Assembly (NCBI GenBank): GCA_022453515.1
Contig: JAJNNY010000010.1
Span: forward strand, 682,001-746,000
Reading direction: 5' to 3'
Source of the DNA: Astrocystis sublimbata
Lineage: Eukaryota; Ascomycota; Sordariomycetes; Xylariales; Xylariaceae
DNA length: 64,000 nt
Part shown: piece after piece, positions 49,485 to 61,326 of the stretch
How the letters are laid out: each line of letters starts with the position of its first letter
Position numbering within the stretch: position 1 is the first letter of the stretch
Translations under genes and position numbers: made by a program
Notes under the pieces: model-generated
Seen by the model: the letters and a program-made list of their open reading frames with translations, nothing else
Told to the model about the DNA's origin: nothing
The model's database searches: none

Positions 49485-52400
49485 CTACTCCTCGTTGAAT
49501 TTGACTCCGAACGAAACGGTTCTCTTCGTAGACCAGTCGTCCTCGTTCTCTTCGTCCCCCAAGAGCTTCAAAGCGCTCACGACGGCAGTGTAGTTGCCGG
49601 GCTCAATCATCTCACCACTAGCGAGGACACCCCGGAAACGACGCGTGACGCCATACGTACTCTCCGTGCGCGACAGGTATAGCTCCGGGGCATCTTGGAT
49701 GTTACCATGGTTTTTGCCGAGCGTGATAGCACCCGTAGAGTTGTCAATGTTGACCGAGTGGATTTCAACGTTGACTTTCTTCGAGGCCATCAACTGTTCC
49801 CAGAGTATAGTCAAGGTGATCTCACGGGAGTTTGAGCTGGCGTTCCTATTGAATATGTACTCAAACCCCTCTGGAATAGGAGATAACGGGTTGCTGAGGC
49901 TGCTGGACGCATGAAGATGACTAATAGTCTCAACTTTGGCCATACTGAAGGAGCGCAAATACAGTATTAGCTATAGTTTAGCCAATGGATGGGAATGTGC
50001 TTGGCCGGGGGCGCCGATGAGCAATGAATCAAGAATGTTGGGGTACACGGGTCGTATTTGCGAAAAGACGACTCACCTTCCAGCTACACCAAGATACGGC
50101 ACGCCCAATTTATCGCCATTATCGCCCGAGAGAGTCACATACCCGCTGTAAACGGGTACGCGCTTGGTATCAAGCCCTTCGGGTGGTGTGAAGTCCAATT
50201 GAATTTCGGCCTCGCTCCTAGCGGGCACCGTAACCTCGTCGCTGGCAAACTTGATCTGTGCAGCATTTTTGACCAGCTCAATCTCAGCCTGAGTCATTAC
50301 CCACTGCAGACTGGTAGCCAGTGTGTAGGCTGTCGATACTGCCAAATGACCTAGTCTATATGTCACATCCTCGGATCCTGTGTTGCGCAGCTTGAAAGAT
50401 TGACTCCCAACGAAGTGGTCTGTATCGTTCAGTAGCAATGCGGTCTTGCTCGGTATCACGCTGGCGTTGATAGCCGCAGATATTTGAGCCATGCCTCCAC
50501 CTTGTAAATGTACCGGGGCTAGTACCGAGTTGGCATTAGAGGTACTTGGTAAAGGTTTCGCGGTTGAGGTGAGAAGATTTGTGATATCCCCAACCTTGAG
50601 GTCGGGGCGCGCTTCCAGCAGGAGTGCCGCGATACCGGCTGCCAGTGGGGCAGCCATGGAAGTACCGCTTAGAACGGCGTATTCACCCATGTCTCGTGGA
50701 TAAGTTGAGAGGATATAGTGACCGGGGGTTGCGAAGGTAGGTTTGAGACCAAGTGAGTTCGTAGGACCCCAGCTGCTGAAGTAACTGGGCACGCCTCCCT
50801 CAGCGTAAGGAACAATATCGAGACTGTTGAAATATTATGAGTATCAACCTGATTGGGTAAAAAGGCGAAAGTGTGAGTGTTGAAGCAGACTAGGCACAGT
50901 CAAAGTTTTCCGTGGCATGTTGGTTCAGAACTTCAAGTCGAAAAGACGCGCGTGCCGAGACCAAACGCGATTCGTATCTGTTTATATGAAGGGATAGATG
51001 GACTTACTATTCCTCTAGATGTTCAGGGTCTTCAATGTGCACTGTGATGTCCCTTGCTTGATCTCTAAAAAGGCGAAGCCATGTTTCCGCAACCTCGACA
51101 GGTACCTGGTCTCCCATATCAGTTGGAGTGAAATCTCACAGATCACACAAACTGTGCGCTCACCGATCCTGTAGCGATCAAGTTTTCCCAGTTGTCACGA
51201 TGTTTAAGATTTATTTCAGCGGTTCTGTAGCAACCTGTTAACAGTTCTGCACAAGCGCAGCACAGAAGCTATAACGCGGAACGTTATACGTACGCTGGGC
51301 TGTCGGAGTTCCAGTACAAACCATATAAAGCCCCTTTAGCGGTCGCGGGCGCCGCCGCCTGCTCTGGGAAAGGACAAGAGTCGTAAATCAAAACGATCTG
51401 CCCTGTCAGGTTTCTTGCGTAGTTGAATTGTTCGTTGCAGTTGGCGCTGCTACGATCCCCGGTATCACCAACGTATAAGGGAAGAGATACGTTACCCCAG
51501 TTTCCTGGAGAGCCCTTTGTCCACCCGAAAGGAATTCTAACGTCAGAGTCTCCGACACTGTAGCTCGCATTGACGAGTCTTCGAGCCACATCAGCGTTGT
51601 TCACCGAACCAATGCCGAGAACTCCGTTACCAGAAGCTGGCGAGCTCTGGTAGAAAGGGCCAGAAGAGCCTTCATTTCCATTGGAGATGGTTCTGATGAG
51701 GATGTTAGCAATACTACACATTGGAGTATCGCCACATCAGAGAGTTCATACAGAATAATTCCTTCGTTGATGACTCGTTCGGCAGCGACAGAAAGGATAT
51801 CCTCAGGCCAGCCTCCTGCGTGGCCAATTGACATGCTAATAATTTCGTTTTTCTCCTCGACGGCCCTGGCAAGAGCCGCAAGAATCAGATCATCAGCCGT
51901 GTTCCCACCGCAGTCTACATGAATATTAGTTTCCTTTTAATCGATTGTCATTCATTCCCACAACTTTCCGTACAGGACAGTGCATTTGGTACGGGTCGGG
52001 ATTTGCAGTTAGACATGTAGGCTGAGGGCACCAAGTAACGAAGCGGTAGTCAACAAACATTGAACCACTTACCAAAGATACGGTACATCCCCAAGGACAC
52101 TCCCTGAAAATTGTAAACCATCAGTTATCGTTGACCTAATCTCAAGTATGAGCACGTACAGGTGCAGCGCCACGGAATCCATTTTTGTCTTCTTGAGCGG
52201 CGAGAGTACCTGATACCATTTTCAGCATTTTACCGTTGAATTGTAACTGTCGGTTATCGATGTTACGAGGATGATTTACCTGAAACGTGTGTGCCGTGAC
52301 CATTGCAATCCGGAGAGGGACTGATAACACCAAAATTAATCAATGGCTCTTCTAAATCTGTATCCAGATAAGAAGCGTACTTTGCCTTAGGGTGTAGCTC

Positions 52401-53210
52401 CCCGAAAGGGTCACCATCTCCTACAAAGTCGTAGCCGTGGGTAACCAGGCAACCTGGAAGGAAGTCCCCAGTCAGTCTGGAACAGCAAGGGTCGTGAAGA
52501 GTAGCTCACCTTCTCCAAAGCAGCCACCGAGACTGGGATGATCGTAATCAACCTGTTATCAATCAACCGGTAAGCCTCTATTGTCTTCATTGGAGTAAAC
52601 GGATCATGCTTTTTGGAAGATTCAAGCTTACACCAGTGTCGATAACCCCGACTCGGATGCCTTTACCCATGTATCCTTGTGCGTGCGCCTTATCGACTTG
52701 CGTCATGACATGAGGAGAAAACTTTCCATCGGGCAAGGCTTTATGATTTTGTTTGACAGCAGCAGCCATGTCGATGTCGCGGCCCACCTTCTCGATGGTA
52801 TCATTAGGAAGATGAATCTTCCTGACCGGCCACACAGCCTTTATTGAAGGTAGCTCGACAAGCCTCTTGATGGTGGCCTCAGCATCGGCTTCCTCATTGC
52901 CCTCTTCGAACTGGTACGATGCGCCATTGAAGATTTTGCTCGAGATGGTGAGATGCGCGGTGGGGATTAGATTTTGCGCCCGAGCATTGGCTACCACGGC
53001 CGCATTATCCTAATCGTGTCGATTAGTCAAGGCGATTTGAGAACTCCCAAGTCTCAACAGAGCACTTCAACGTGGCGCACTCACATGGCCATCTTCAAAC
53101 TCGACGATATATCGATTTTGGACATATTCTGTAGAGTTCAGACCTAAAGCAACAGTGCCCAAGAATAAGAGGCCCGTAAATAGCGAGCGTATAGTCCTGA
53201 AAACTGTCAT
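49485..53210 (-). CDS. Secreted subtilisin-like serine protease (S8A) with PA and Fn3-like regions
   Basis: Multi-exon (about 12 exons) gene encoding roughly 900 residues. The first exon, 53210-53085, gives a signal peptide (MTVFRTIRSLFTGLLFLGTVALG) and the second an inhibitor-I9 propeptide. The catalytic Asp lies in GVIDTG (52632-53009 exon), the His in NGHGTHVSGT, the oxyanion Asn in SNGNEGSSGPFY, and the Ser in LSGTSMAAPLAAGIAALL. A protease-associated insert separates the last two. Beyond the peptidase domain a Fn3-like region ends at 49485. I could join most exons in phase (for example GVIDTG to VDYDHPSLGG, and EDPEHLEEY to LDIVPYAEGG), and saw no stop or frameshift. It resembles Vpr/minor extracellular proteases. 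Exact exon bounds between 51 and 52.5 kb are less certain. Confidence 0.9.
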
Positions 53211-54070
53211 GGTGTCGAGAAGATGTTGTCTGAGACCAATTCTCTACTGTTCTCCATATCTGCATCTCACAAGATCTTGTGAGGGGCCTCGTGTCATATA
53301 AGTACTTACTTAGTTAATCGGCTAACCCTCTCGCTAGAATTTTATTGCAACAGTAATATGTGTCTAGAAGGTCCATTGATGCATGCCAGTATAGCCGTTT
53401 TCTGCAGTGCCCCCTCGTTGGCCCTCCAAATTCTCGGTCTGGGGTAAAATGCCAGCCGCGTGGACGGAACAAGATATTGGAGACGTAGAACAGTCCTTCA
53501 AAACGATTCATTTTGTTTTTTGCACATCGGTTGCAATTTGTGGCGACGGCAACGCCCAAACCCCTGATCCAGTTCCTGTCGGATTATTAGCCGATTGGCT
53601 TACCAAGACTGAACCATGTGCCAAGCTGCCCATTCCAACCGCACCTGTGTCCTGGTTCAAATGCATTGAATCAGGAAGGACCAAGAGTTCCTTAGACTTA
53701 TGTAGGGCTCTTCTCGTCTTCGTTAATAAGACTATTGAGTGGCATGGTTTAGTGAGAATGTTGACAGTTCTCGTTGGGATCATGTGTGCCGAGACAACAC
53801 AATTACGGCTCACGTTGTTGGAGCATGCCATTCTTCTGCATATTACGTAAAAGTAGTGTTGGCTGAATGCGCCTGATAAAGCGGATGGGAGGCACAAAAT
53901 ATGCAGCCAGGTTGACTGACGGACGTGAAAGGGTATCGTAACACACAGTCACTAACTTTCTGCAAATTTAGTCATCAGGATTTGTGAATATTGATGTTGA
54001 TTAGCAAATTCTTGAGGTGACTATTGCCCATCTCACTGTAATATGTTGAGGTCATACCTGCATTGAGAGT
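53211..54070. other. Intergenic region upstream of the subtilisin
   Basis: Subtilisin promoter and adjoining sequence. A 147-codon open frame on the plus strand (53407-53850) lacks a family match, signal peptide or biased codon use and is not annotated as a gene. Confidence 0.4.
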
Positions 54071-54835
54071 CAAGTTGAAGTCAAGACTGTGCAGGAACAA
54101 GTTGAAAAAACAGCAATGTGATCACTCACATTGCCAAGAACGCGATCCCAGAAATTACTCATCGTGGTCCCAGCCTCCAGTGAGCCATGAGTGCTGTACG
54201 GACTGTCTACAACGTTGTATTGAAACCGACTAGTTCTGCAAACGCGAATCCCCAGCTCATCTCTGTTGAACTCTAGCCCGCGTGTAACTTTGAGGTCTAT
54301 AAGATTTCCACTTATACACGGTAAGTTCACTCGTCCGCACTTGGGAATACCTGGAAAGTTGCATGTTTGACGTATAAAAAAAGTCTTCTAGTCCTGTTGT
54401 TACCAGTCATCAGTTACTTAGGAGCTTCAGATCTCAGTTGGTACCCCTCACATGAAATTCAAATTGAGCTTCACGCCTTGGCAAACCTCAAGGATGATTT
54501 GCGGCACAGAATTTCGTGGTGACATCCAGGTATTTAGGAGCGGGCAAAGCTTAACCTCCTTCCAATTTCTGCAACGTTCCGGACATCTATAATATGCACG
54601 TCGCCTCCAACCGCACATTAGAGTTTTGTAACGGAACGCCTTTAATACCGCCAACGGCTCCAACGTCTTAGCTAGAAAGCTCTTGGCGTCCTGATACAGG
54701 CCAGGGATGATGAAAACGTACAAGTCATTGTTCGAGAACCTAACATGATGATTTTAAACAATCAAGGTCAAAAATGATGGACTTTTCTAGTAGTGAAATC
54801 AAAGATTCTATATCGTTGAGGGATTCAAGTCCAGA

Positions 54836-55210
54836 TTTGTGCTCAACTATTAGTCATCAGGTTTTGAAGGAAGGTCAATGCGATCTGTGCATGGGTGTCG
54901 ATAGTCTAAAATTAGGAATATCGGGATGCCTACTCCATAACCCCCGGCGTCTTCGTCAACGGCGTGAACGGCAGCTTGGTGTCCCTGTTCCTATATCAGG
55001 AAGGAGGTTAGAGTTATTTTGCAAATATCTCACATCGGCCATCACATTTCTGTATCCTTTCAACTGAACGATACCGTGGAGGGCGGTCGCCAGATAGATA
55101 GGTATGGCAGTCCCTTGATATCGGTAGGGTGATCCATTTTTGGCAGCTCTACCCCTCAATAACTCGCTCCGGGGATACCTCAACTTCGATCTGCGATGTA
55201 GATCGGCCAC
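54836..55210 (-). pseudogene. Coding remnant with one intact intron, family unknown
   Basis: On the minus strand the frame up to LHGIVQLKGYRNVMAD is followed by a convincing intron: donor GTGAGA, branch CTCTAAC, acceptor ATAG (45 nt). The frame then continues through EQGHQAAVHAVDEDAGGYG and a hydrophobic GIPIFLILDY to a stop near 54850. No good start, signal peptide or further exon is found upstream, where the frame soon closes. It looks like part of a decayed gene. I do not recognise the family. Confidence 0.35.
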
Positions 55211-57260
55211 TCACAATGGGTATGACAAGGGTGGATTATTACATGCAGGATCTATAACAGTCGTCGATGGCCTCCAACCTAAGATCAAGATATGATGCAG
55301 ATTGTAAGTAGCAGAGTCCGTAGGGTCAGAAAATCAAATACAGAATGAGATATGATTCTCTCGTTCTCGCCCGCGCCAACCTTTGTCGTATTGTGACCAA
55401 TAACTTGGGCCGTGTCTCGGTCCCGAAAACATTCAATGCTCTAAATGGCAGGTCCAAGCAAACATATAAGACAGACCGGACTTAGATCTTGGCTTTAGGC
55501 AACCATACAAAAACTCTTCCGATAACGCGCGGTGGACCAAGGATATGGTGATGAGCGTTCATTGATATAGCCGAAGCAGATATACAAGTCTCGAGCCGCG
55601 TAGCCCAAATCTGGACATTGCCTCAAGGATATTCGTACCAAATAGTGTTTTTCTATTGACGCTGAAGCGAGTGGCGTATTGAATCTTCTTCTCGTAACGA
55701 AAGCTAGCTATAGTGAGTGGTAGAAAGGAACGGCTTTCTGGGGCTCTTTTCTCATCCAGACAACTTCGTCCAACTGGGAAAAGAATTTATGCCCTCCCAA
55801 CGGCTGAGATATTATGTTCACGCCTTGGTAAATATCGCAAGAAGAACATCGGATATTAGCCGCGCCAGTGTAAAAGTGCGGCTTTCGCCATTGCAGCACA
55901 CTCGGGCAGTTGTATGGACCCGAGTCAGGGATTGGAATCCATCGGAGACTGACTGCAGTATCGATATCTGTCACGTATTAGGATGCGTGATAGCTCATAG
56001 AAGTAAAGCCAGTGCAGTCTCTGGTAGGGAGCTCATAGGTATAGATTCAGATGATCTCTAAGGTAAGTTTCTAAGTGTATAAAAGGAACAGAAAGTAGCT
56101 ATTTATACGCGTGAGCGTATGGAATACTCGTCACCTGATCGGATTACCTAAGGGACGGAGTATAGATCCACTTCTTCGTGACAATATCCCTAGTAAAAAA
56201 ACTTACGGATGGCTTCTGACAAGAAACCTCATGTATGTGATACTATAATTATCTTAATTCAAGACTGTTATAAGGTAGTCGCCTGTGAGTTATCATAAGG
56301 CGAAGCCGAGGCTACCTCTGGAAGCCGTAATATTAATTGAATAAAGGCGGTGTATAATGACAGAGGCTTTGCACAGCGTCGTGTCGCGTCAGTGACTCAG
56401 CGGTAATGATTTTCCTGCCACGGGGCTGAGGGCTAAAGTCATTTGATGAAAGCTTAGTAACAAATTATTTCACAACGAAGGATGGGACCCCGTATGGGGG
56501 TTCTCCCTTGGCAACTTAGTGTTTGGGGAAAGTACCTTAGTCTGCAGTTACACAGGGTCAAGAGGTGCACAGCAGAAAGATGATACATTAGTCAAAGACA
56601 AAGATTGTTAAGAGTTTCCTGCATCGAATATATTGGCTCGAAGAGAAAACCCAACAAGGGCTGGGAGGCCGGGAATTTCATTGCTCTCCCATCCTATGAT
56701 CAAGAATATAGGAAGATTATGATGGGGTTTGCAAAAATAGGGATCTTGATACATCTTCTGGATTGGGTAGTTGGAACTAAGAAAAGAAGGAACATGCTTA
56801 GCTGTCATGTCTATGCGTCACGACCGATTCGGTAGCGACGATGGTGTTCTACTCCACGATACTAGATCCCAACAGCACAACCTCCTTGTTTATTGTTATT
56901 CACACCCAACAGACGAACATCGGAAGTTCAACTCTGCACAGCCCCAAGTTTAACATCATGATATTCGCTCGAGCCCTCGAGACGTACGAGCCTCCGAGAT
57001 GGAATGTTATGTACCATGTAATTTGGAAAGAGCGTCGCACTTGTAGTCCGCATAGAGTAAAACGATCCGAGATTGGTATTCGGAAACATCGACGATTGTC
57101 GACAGGGAGGTGGAGAGGTCTGATATGTTTTTTTATTTATGCCTGTAGTATGAGAATTTCTTAGTCCATGTTTCGGTAACAAGTAATTGTTGCTGAGTAG
57201 ATCTTCCCAATCCACCGTCCCATCTAGTGACCAGTCATCGGAGTTGATACGTACCCATTC
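55211..57260. other. Gene-poor, AT-richer region
   Basis: About 2 kb in which all frames are short. No repeat, tRNA or recognisable domain. Composition is lower in GC than the flanking genes, which suits an old degraded accessory segment. Confidence 0.4.
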
Positions 57261-57491
57261 TTAAGGGACATATGGGGGAGGATTGTCATCATCACGAGGC
57301 GGATTCCGATTACTCTCCAGATCAGCCCGTGTGCGTGTAGGTTTGAAATCTCGCCAACGCTGGCGACACCCATCAAAAAAATGAACAACAAGGAGCCCTA
57401 AGATGATTACTCCACCCGAAGCGACAAAGGTGACCATTAGGGCCACCTCGGCGGTTAAAATGCCATTGTCAGAAGATTCCTCGTCAGACAT
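57261..57491 (-). CDS. Small single-span membrane protein with PPxY tail (hypothetical)
   Basis: Uninterrupted 76-codon frame with an ATG in good context. A short acidic N-terminus (MSDEESSDNG) is followed by one strong transmembrane segment (LTAEVALMVTFVASGGVIILG and on), then a basic stretch (RQRWRDFKPTRTR) and a C-terminal PPPYVP. The PPxY motif is a known WW-domain/Rsp5-type ubiquitin-ligase ligand. The topology follows the positive-inside rule with a cytosolic tail. It could be a small adaptor, or the last exon of a longer signal-anchor gene. No relative is recognised. Confidence 0.45.
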   Translation of the reverse strand: MSDEESSDNGILTAEVALMVTFVASGGVIILGLLVVHFFDGCRQRWRDFKPTRTRADLESNRNPPRDDDNPPPYVP

Positions 57492-58382
57492 TGTGAGATC
57501 TGGACCGAGTTGATTGGTTTTCGAGGTGGGTCGTTGTAGTATATTGAAGCGATCTTGGAAAGAGCTTGCGATGCAATTACTTGTCCAGCAATGGAGCTCT
57601 AAAGATGTAAGGGTATGGCGAGATTTGACGGTTGATTGCTAAAGAGGGGTAGAGAGCTGGACGGAAGGGTCCTTCAGAATAATTTAGTATTCTTTCTCAA
57701 TTCGCGTACTACAAGCCCTTGATCGATAGAGTTCACACAGATGTACGAGAGAACTGTTTTTCACCCAATGCCAGCAATCCGTTGCATCTGGCTCGCGCGC
57801 TTCGTGCAACTTAATTACTTGCACTGTGTCGACATTTTCCTTAGCAATTACTACGATACGAAGGCATGATACTTGGGGCAATGACATCGGACGTTATCAA
57901 ATCATATCAACGTAGAGTCTGATGGCAACCACCAGTAAGTAATACAGTACTATGCAGCTCGGAGCTGAATTCCCCGATGCAAGAAGATGAAGGCTACGGA
58001 CAACTTCAGAGGGATGAGGAGTCAAGTAGACATTCTGAACGTTACAAAGAAGCAATAAGAGATTCAGACCACTCTATCTACTATTCAGAAATGTAGCAGC
58101 CATATATCAACTTCATATACCTTGAGGCATCTGATAAGATTACCTAGGCAATGTAGGTCGTTCACAGTGATGAGCGAAGCGGACATATAAAATTAGGGAT
58201 CACGGCACTATTGACTTTGATGCTCTAGCAGTCAGTGTGTGGGTTTTTGAGTTTGAAGATACACGAGACAGGCACTTTTAACAGTGTCAACGCAACACAG
58301 TATGTGTACCTCAAGACAGTCGCTAATGCAGCACAGCAGATCTTGACGGCCTTTCTTAACGGCCGACTGTGCCGACGATCTC
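57492..58382. other. Intergenic region, no gene seen
   Basis: About 0.9 kb between two possible membrane-protein genes on the minus strand. Only short unrelated frames are present. Confidence 0.4.
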
Positions 58383-59276
58383 CTAGTACGCCAGAGCTGC
58401 TCCTACAGCGAGGAATGCTTCTGAAGCCTTCAATATATTATTGACATACTCGCGGCCAGGAGGATAGGCTGATTGAGGGCAACTTTGGCTCTGCCGCATC
58501 CAATTTTGCAATAATGCATAATACGACCTCATACACTTACGCCAACTCGAGAGAGTAGCAGCAATACCCAACAGCACGCAAAACATTAAAACGAGGCATA
58601 ATAAAAACAAGAAGCGGTCAAAGCTCATCAGTAGCACATGTCCAGTGATAAGATACCACCACTGCTGTTCCCATGACAGGTAGGCGTCCAAGTTTGATGG
58701 GTCTGGGTGAGGACCTTGCTGGTAAGTGACGAAACCGAGGAGATGCATTGAGACATATAAATCGAAAGTCGGATCGACAGCATAATTTAACTTTGTTTCC
58801 TCATTTATACGACAACTTCTAATTTTGCCAGCTGTTCTACCCTTGACACACAACTCAACCGATTCCCGTTCTGCGTCCGTTTGTTCAATTCATGCGGATA
58901 GCTATCGACTAGCTGTCGTACAGCCGAACTTCGACCGAGAGATTCATGGGCATGCGCCACAAGCACGATGCAGGCTGAGGTATCACGTGCGATGTCCTTT
59001 CGATTTCACCATGGAGCGTAAAGATCCATCCGGAGGGATGTTTTCTTTTTAACATGATAATTTTACAACACACCAAAACTTTCAATTTTTGAGGCGTCGG
59101 TAGCGCTCTTGACGCCGAAATGTACTCACCGCAAATTTTCCGCCAAAAAAACCCAGCACGTTGCAGAGAATGGTGCGAAACGCAAGCATGAAGGCAACGG
59201 TGATATTAAAAAGGGCGACACTAGTTGCTGACCACGGTGACCCGGTCTGGAAGACATACTTCACCATGCAGTACAT
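58383..59276 (-). CDS. Possible multi-span membrane protein, hypothetical
   Basis: Two hydrophobic open segments can be joined on the minus strand. The upstream one starts at an ATG near 59276 and has a transmembrane stretch (VALFNITVAFMLAFRTILCN), ending at a strong GTGAGT donor near 59130. The downstream one (from about 58853) has a longer membrane segment (HVLLMSFDRFLFLLCLVLMFCVLLG) and may contain one more intron with a GTAAGT donor near 58540. Phase-compatible AG acceptors exist, but I cannot fix which is used. No known domain is seen. Confidence 0.35.
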
Positions 59277-59608
59277 ACTCGAAGCAAACAGGCATGGATC
59301 TCATATCGAATCGTAAATAATGGGTGCGCCAGGCTCGGCTTGCAACGGCCGAAGCAATAATGTCCGAGCGATGGGTTTGCCTCAAGTTGAGTGCATCGAA
59401 CAATCGAAGGGGCAGATTCGCACCGGAGAAGCCTGACAAGCACACCAATGGCGGAAGATCGAGGAGCTACAATGCTACGCTGTTACATCGCGGGCGGGGT
59501 CGAGAAGTAGGCAAAAGCCGCGTTACGCACCGAACAATGGCTGACCAAGGCGCGTCTTCAAGGTTGTCCGCTGACGGGGCGGGCTGACCTAAGGCACAGG
59601 GGGGCATT

Positions 59609-59628
59609 GGGGGGGGGGGGGGGGGGGG
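59609..59628 (+). repeat. Homopolymer run of 20 G
   Basis: Twenty consecutive G residues, with another GGGG just upstream. Length of such a tract is prone to sequencing error. Confidence 0.8.
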
Positions 59629-60885
59629 TCTGTCACTGTGCGATAGCCGAGTCGCCGGTGACGATGGTTATCGATGGGCGATTACGCACATATGGCTCTC
59701 TAAACCGGCCGCTGCCCCGGATCTGTGTGTCACACACTTGCAACGGAGGGTGCGCCAGGATCCAGAGATACGGACGCCATTGCCAATAATCGAAGCATAG
59801 ACGCCGAGGACGCAACCCTTCCGCAGCCACCATCAGGACCATGGTCGATACCGATTCCGGGGAGGAGTCCTTGCTCGTGTGCCACAGCGTCATCCCGATC
59901 AGCAAAACACAACTCGAGCAAGGAGAGGGGGCCGGCCCCGAGCCTCGCTATTCGCCGTTCGCCAGCACCGGATGTTTCACACAATCGAAGTCGGTGCGGC
60001 GCCAACGATGCTAATAGCAAGCCCCAACTTGCCAAGGGAGTAGTTAGGTAACCACGTGGGGTCTGGCACGATGTGAAGGGGGGGTGGGGAGAGCAGAGGG
60101 CTCCAATCACGGCTGCGTCTAGCAAGCCACCGGAGAAATAGACGACGGCGACCTGACAAGCGAGAGTTCAGCTGAGAGGCAGAAAGCGACACACGAGTAG
60201 AGCCAGGCACGAAGCAGACAAAAGGCCATATGCGAGAGGGTATCGACACTTTTGCTGACGTTATGCTGTATTGTCTCGGGGTTGATGGTCACGATTATCA
60301 ACGAGTATGACCAAGAGAATGGAAAGCGAAGAAGAGGGACGCTTGGCAAGACCCTGGCTGCGTGGGTAAGCGTGGGCAAAAGCCATGTCTCTGGAGCAGT
60401 GCCCAGACGTACATAGTCGTTTCCGAGAAGAGAACCTGAACCGAGGCCAACGAGGCCGAGGCGACAGAGAGCAAGTTGGAGCCCAGCCGTCAGAGGAGCA
60501 CAGACACGACGATCTCTCCACTTCCTGTGCATGCTGCAGGACCGGGCGGCGAATGGGACAACGGGCCAGACCCGACCTGATGTCACCCCTCGTGCCTGTC
60601 GAGCCTGTTCTCGCGGCGTGACTTGTGTTCGCTGCAATGTCCTGCAGCCATCCTAGGTATCTCAGTACCTCAGGTGTGCTCGTGTGGAAAGGGACCTACC
60701 AAGGTTAGCGGTTAGCACAGAGCAGTCCGGCAAGTCCCTCGCAGCTTCCTCAGGCATGCTCAGGATTCGAGGGGAAGCTACTGCCTATTCCAGAGATGGC
60801 TGCAAGCCGGGGGGGCGGGTGGCGTCGGGCGATCGCGGCCACAGCGGGCGAGCGCGGCCACAATGGGGGGTCGAGGGGGTTTCAC

Positions 60886-60955
60886 GCACAAAGCGCGCAG
60901 GCACAAACCACGCAGATGGGGAGGGAAGGAGGCAACAACGGCACAAACCACGCAG
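60886..60955 (+). repeat. Three copies of a 15-base repeat upstream of metallothionein
   Basis: GCACAAACCACGCAG occurs exactly at 60901-60915 and 60941-60955. A third copy with two mismatches (GCACAAAGCGCGCAG) abuts the first at 60886-60900. The cluster is about 370-440 bases upstream of the metallothionein start codon. Confidence 0.8.
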
Positions 60956-61180
60956 TGACATCGGCGCCCGCTCCCACGCCCAGCCCAATCAGCAACGCTC
61001 TGGTTGGCCTGTTGGCTGCTAGCGCGGGCTTATTCGGTGGATTGCGGTGCCTGCGGTGCCTGTCTCGCCTGTCTGGTTCTACAATCTATCTGGTGGGTGG
61101 CGCATGGATCCGTCTGTCCACTACCTAAACAGGCACAGGTAGTAAAGTAAGTAGCAGCCATCTCGAGCCTTTCCATTGTC

Positions 61181-61188
61181 TATAAAAA
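61181..61188 (+). promoter_or_regulatory. TATA box of the metallothionein gene
   Basis: TATAAAAA lies 146 bases upstream of the ATG. It is followed by a pyrimidine-rich stretch at about 61214-61240 ending in CAAG, the usual fungal transcription-start context. A strong core promoter of this kind suits a highly inducible gene. Confidence 0.7.
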
Positions 61189-61326
61189 GGCACCTTCACC
61201 GAGGCCCTAACTCTAGAACCCTTCTCTCTTTCTTCTTTCAAGCGCCAGATCTACAGATCAAATCCAACAAGCAAAACCAAACTTCAACCTCTTACCGTCT
61301 TTCAAGACCTCAACAAACCAGCCAAA

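Larger units (their letters stand above)
59277..61180. other. GC-rich intergenic region upstream of metallothionein
   Basis: About 1.9 kb with several overlapping frames on both strands that I judge non-coding. Contains a run of 20 G residues (59609-59628) and three copies of a 15-base repeat (60886-60955). It lies between the hypothetical membrane gene and the metallothionein promoter. Confidence 0.45.

Noticed and set aside
53407..53850. 147-codon open frame upstream of the subtilisin
   Set aside because: No family resemblance, overlaps an equally long antisense frame, and lies in probable promoter sequence.
60119..61128. Several 90-170 codon frames in the GC-rich region before the metallothionein
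   Set aside because: Arg/Ser/Pro-rich random-looking translations on both strands; more likely promoter and spacer DNA.
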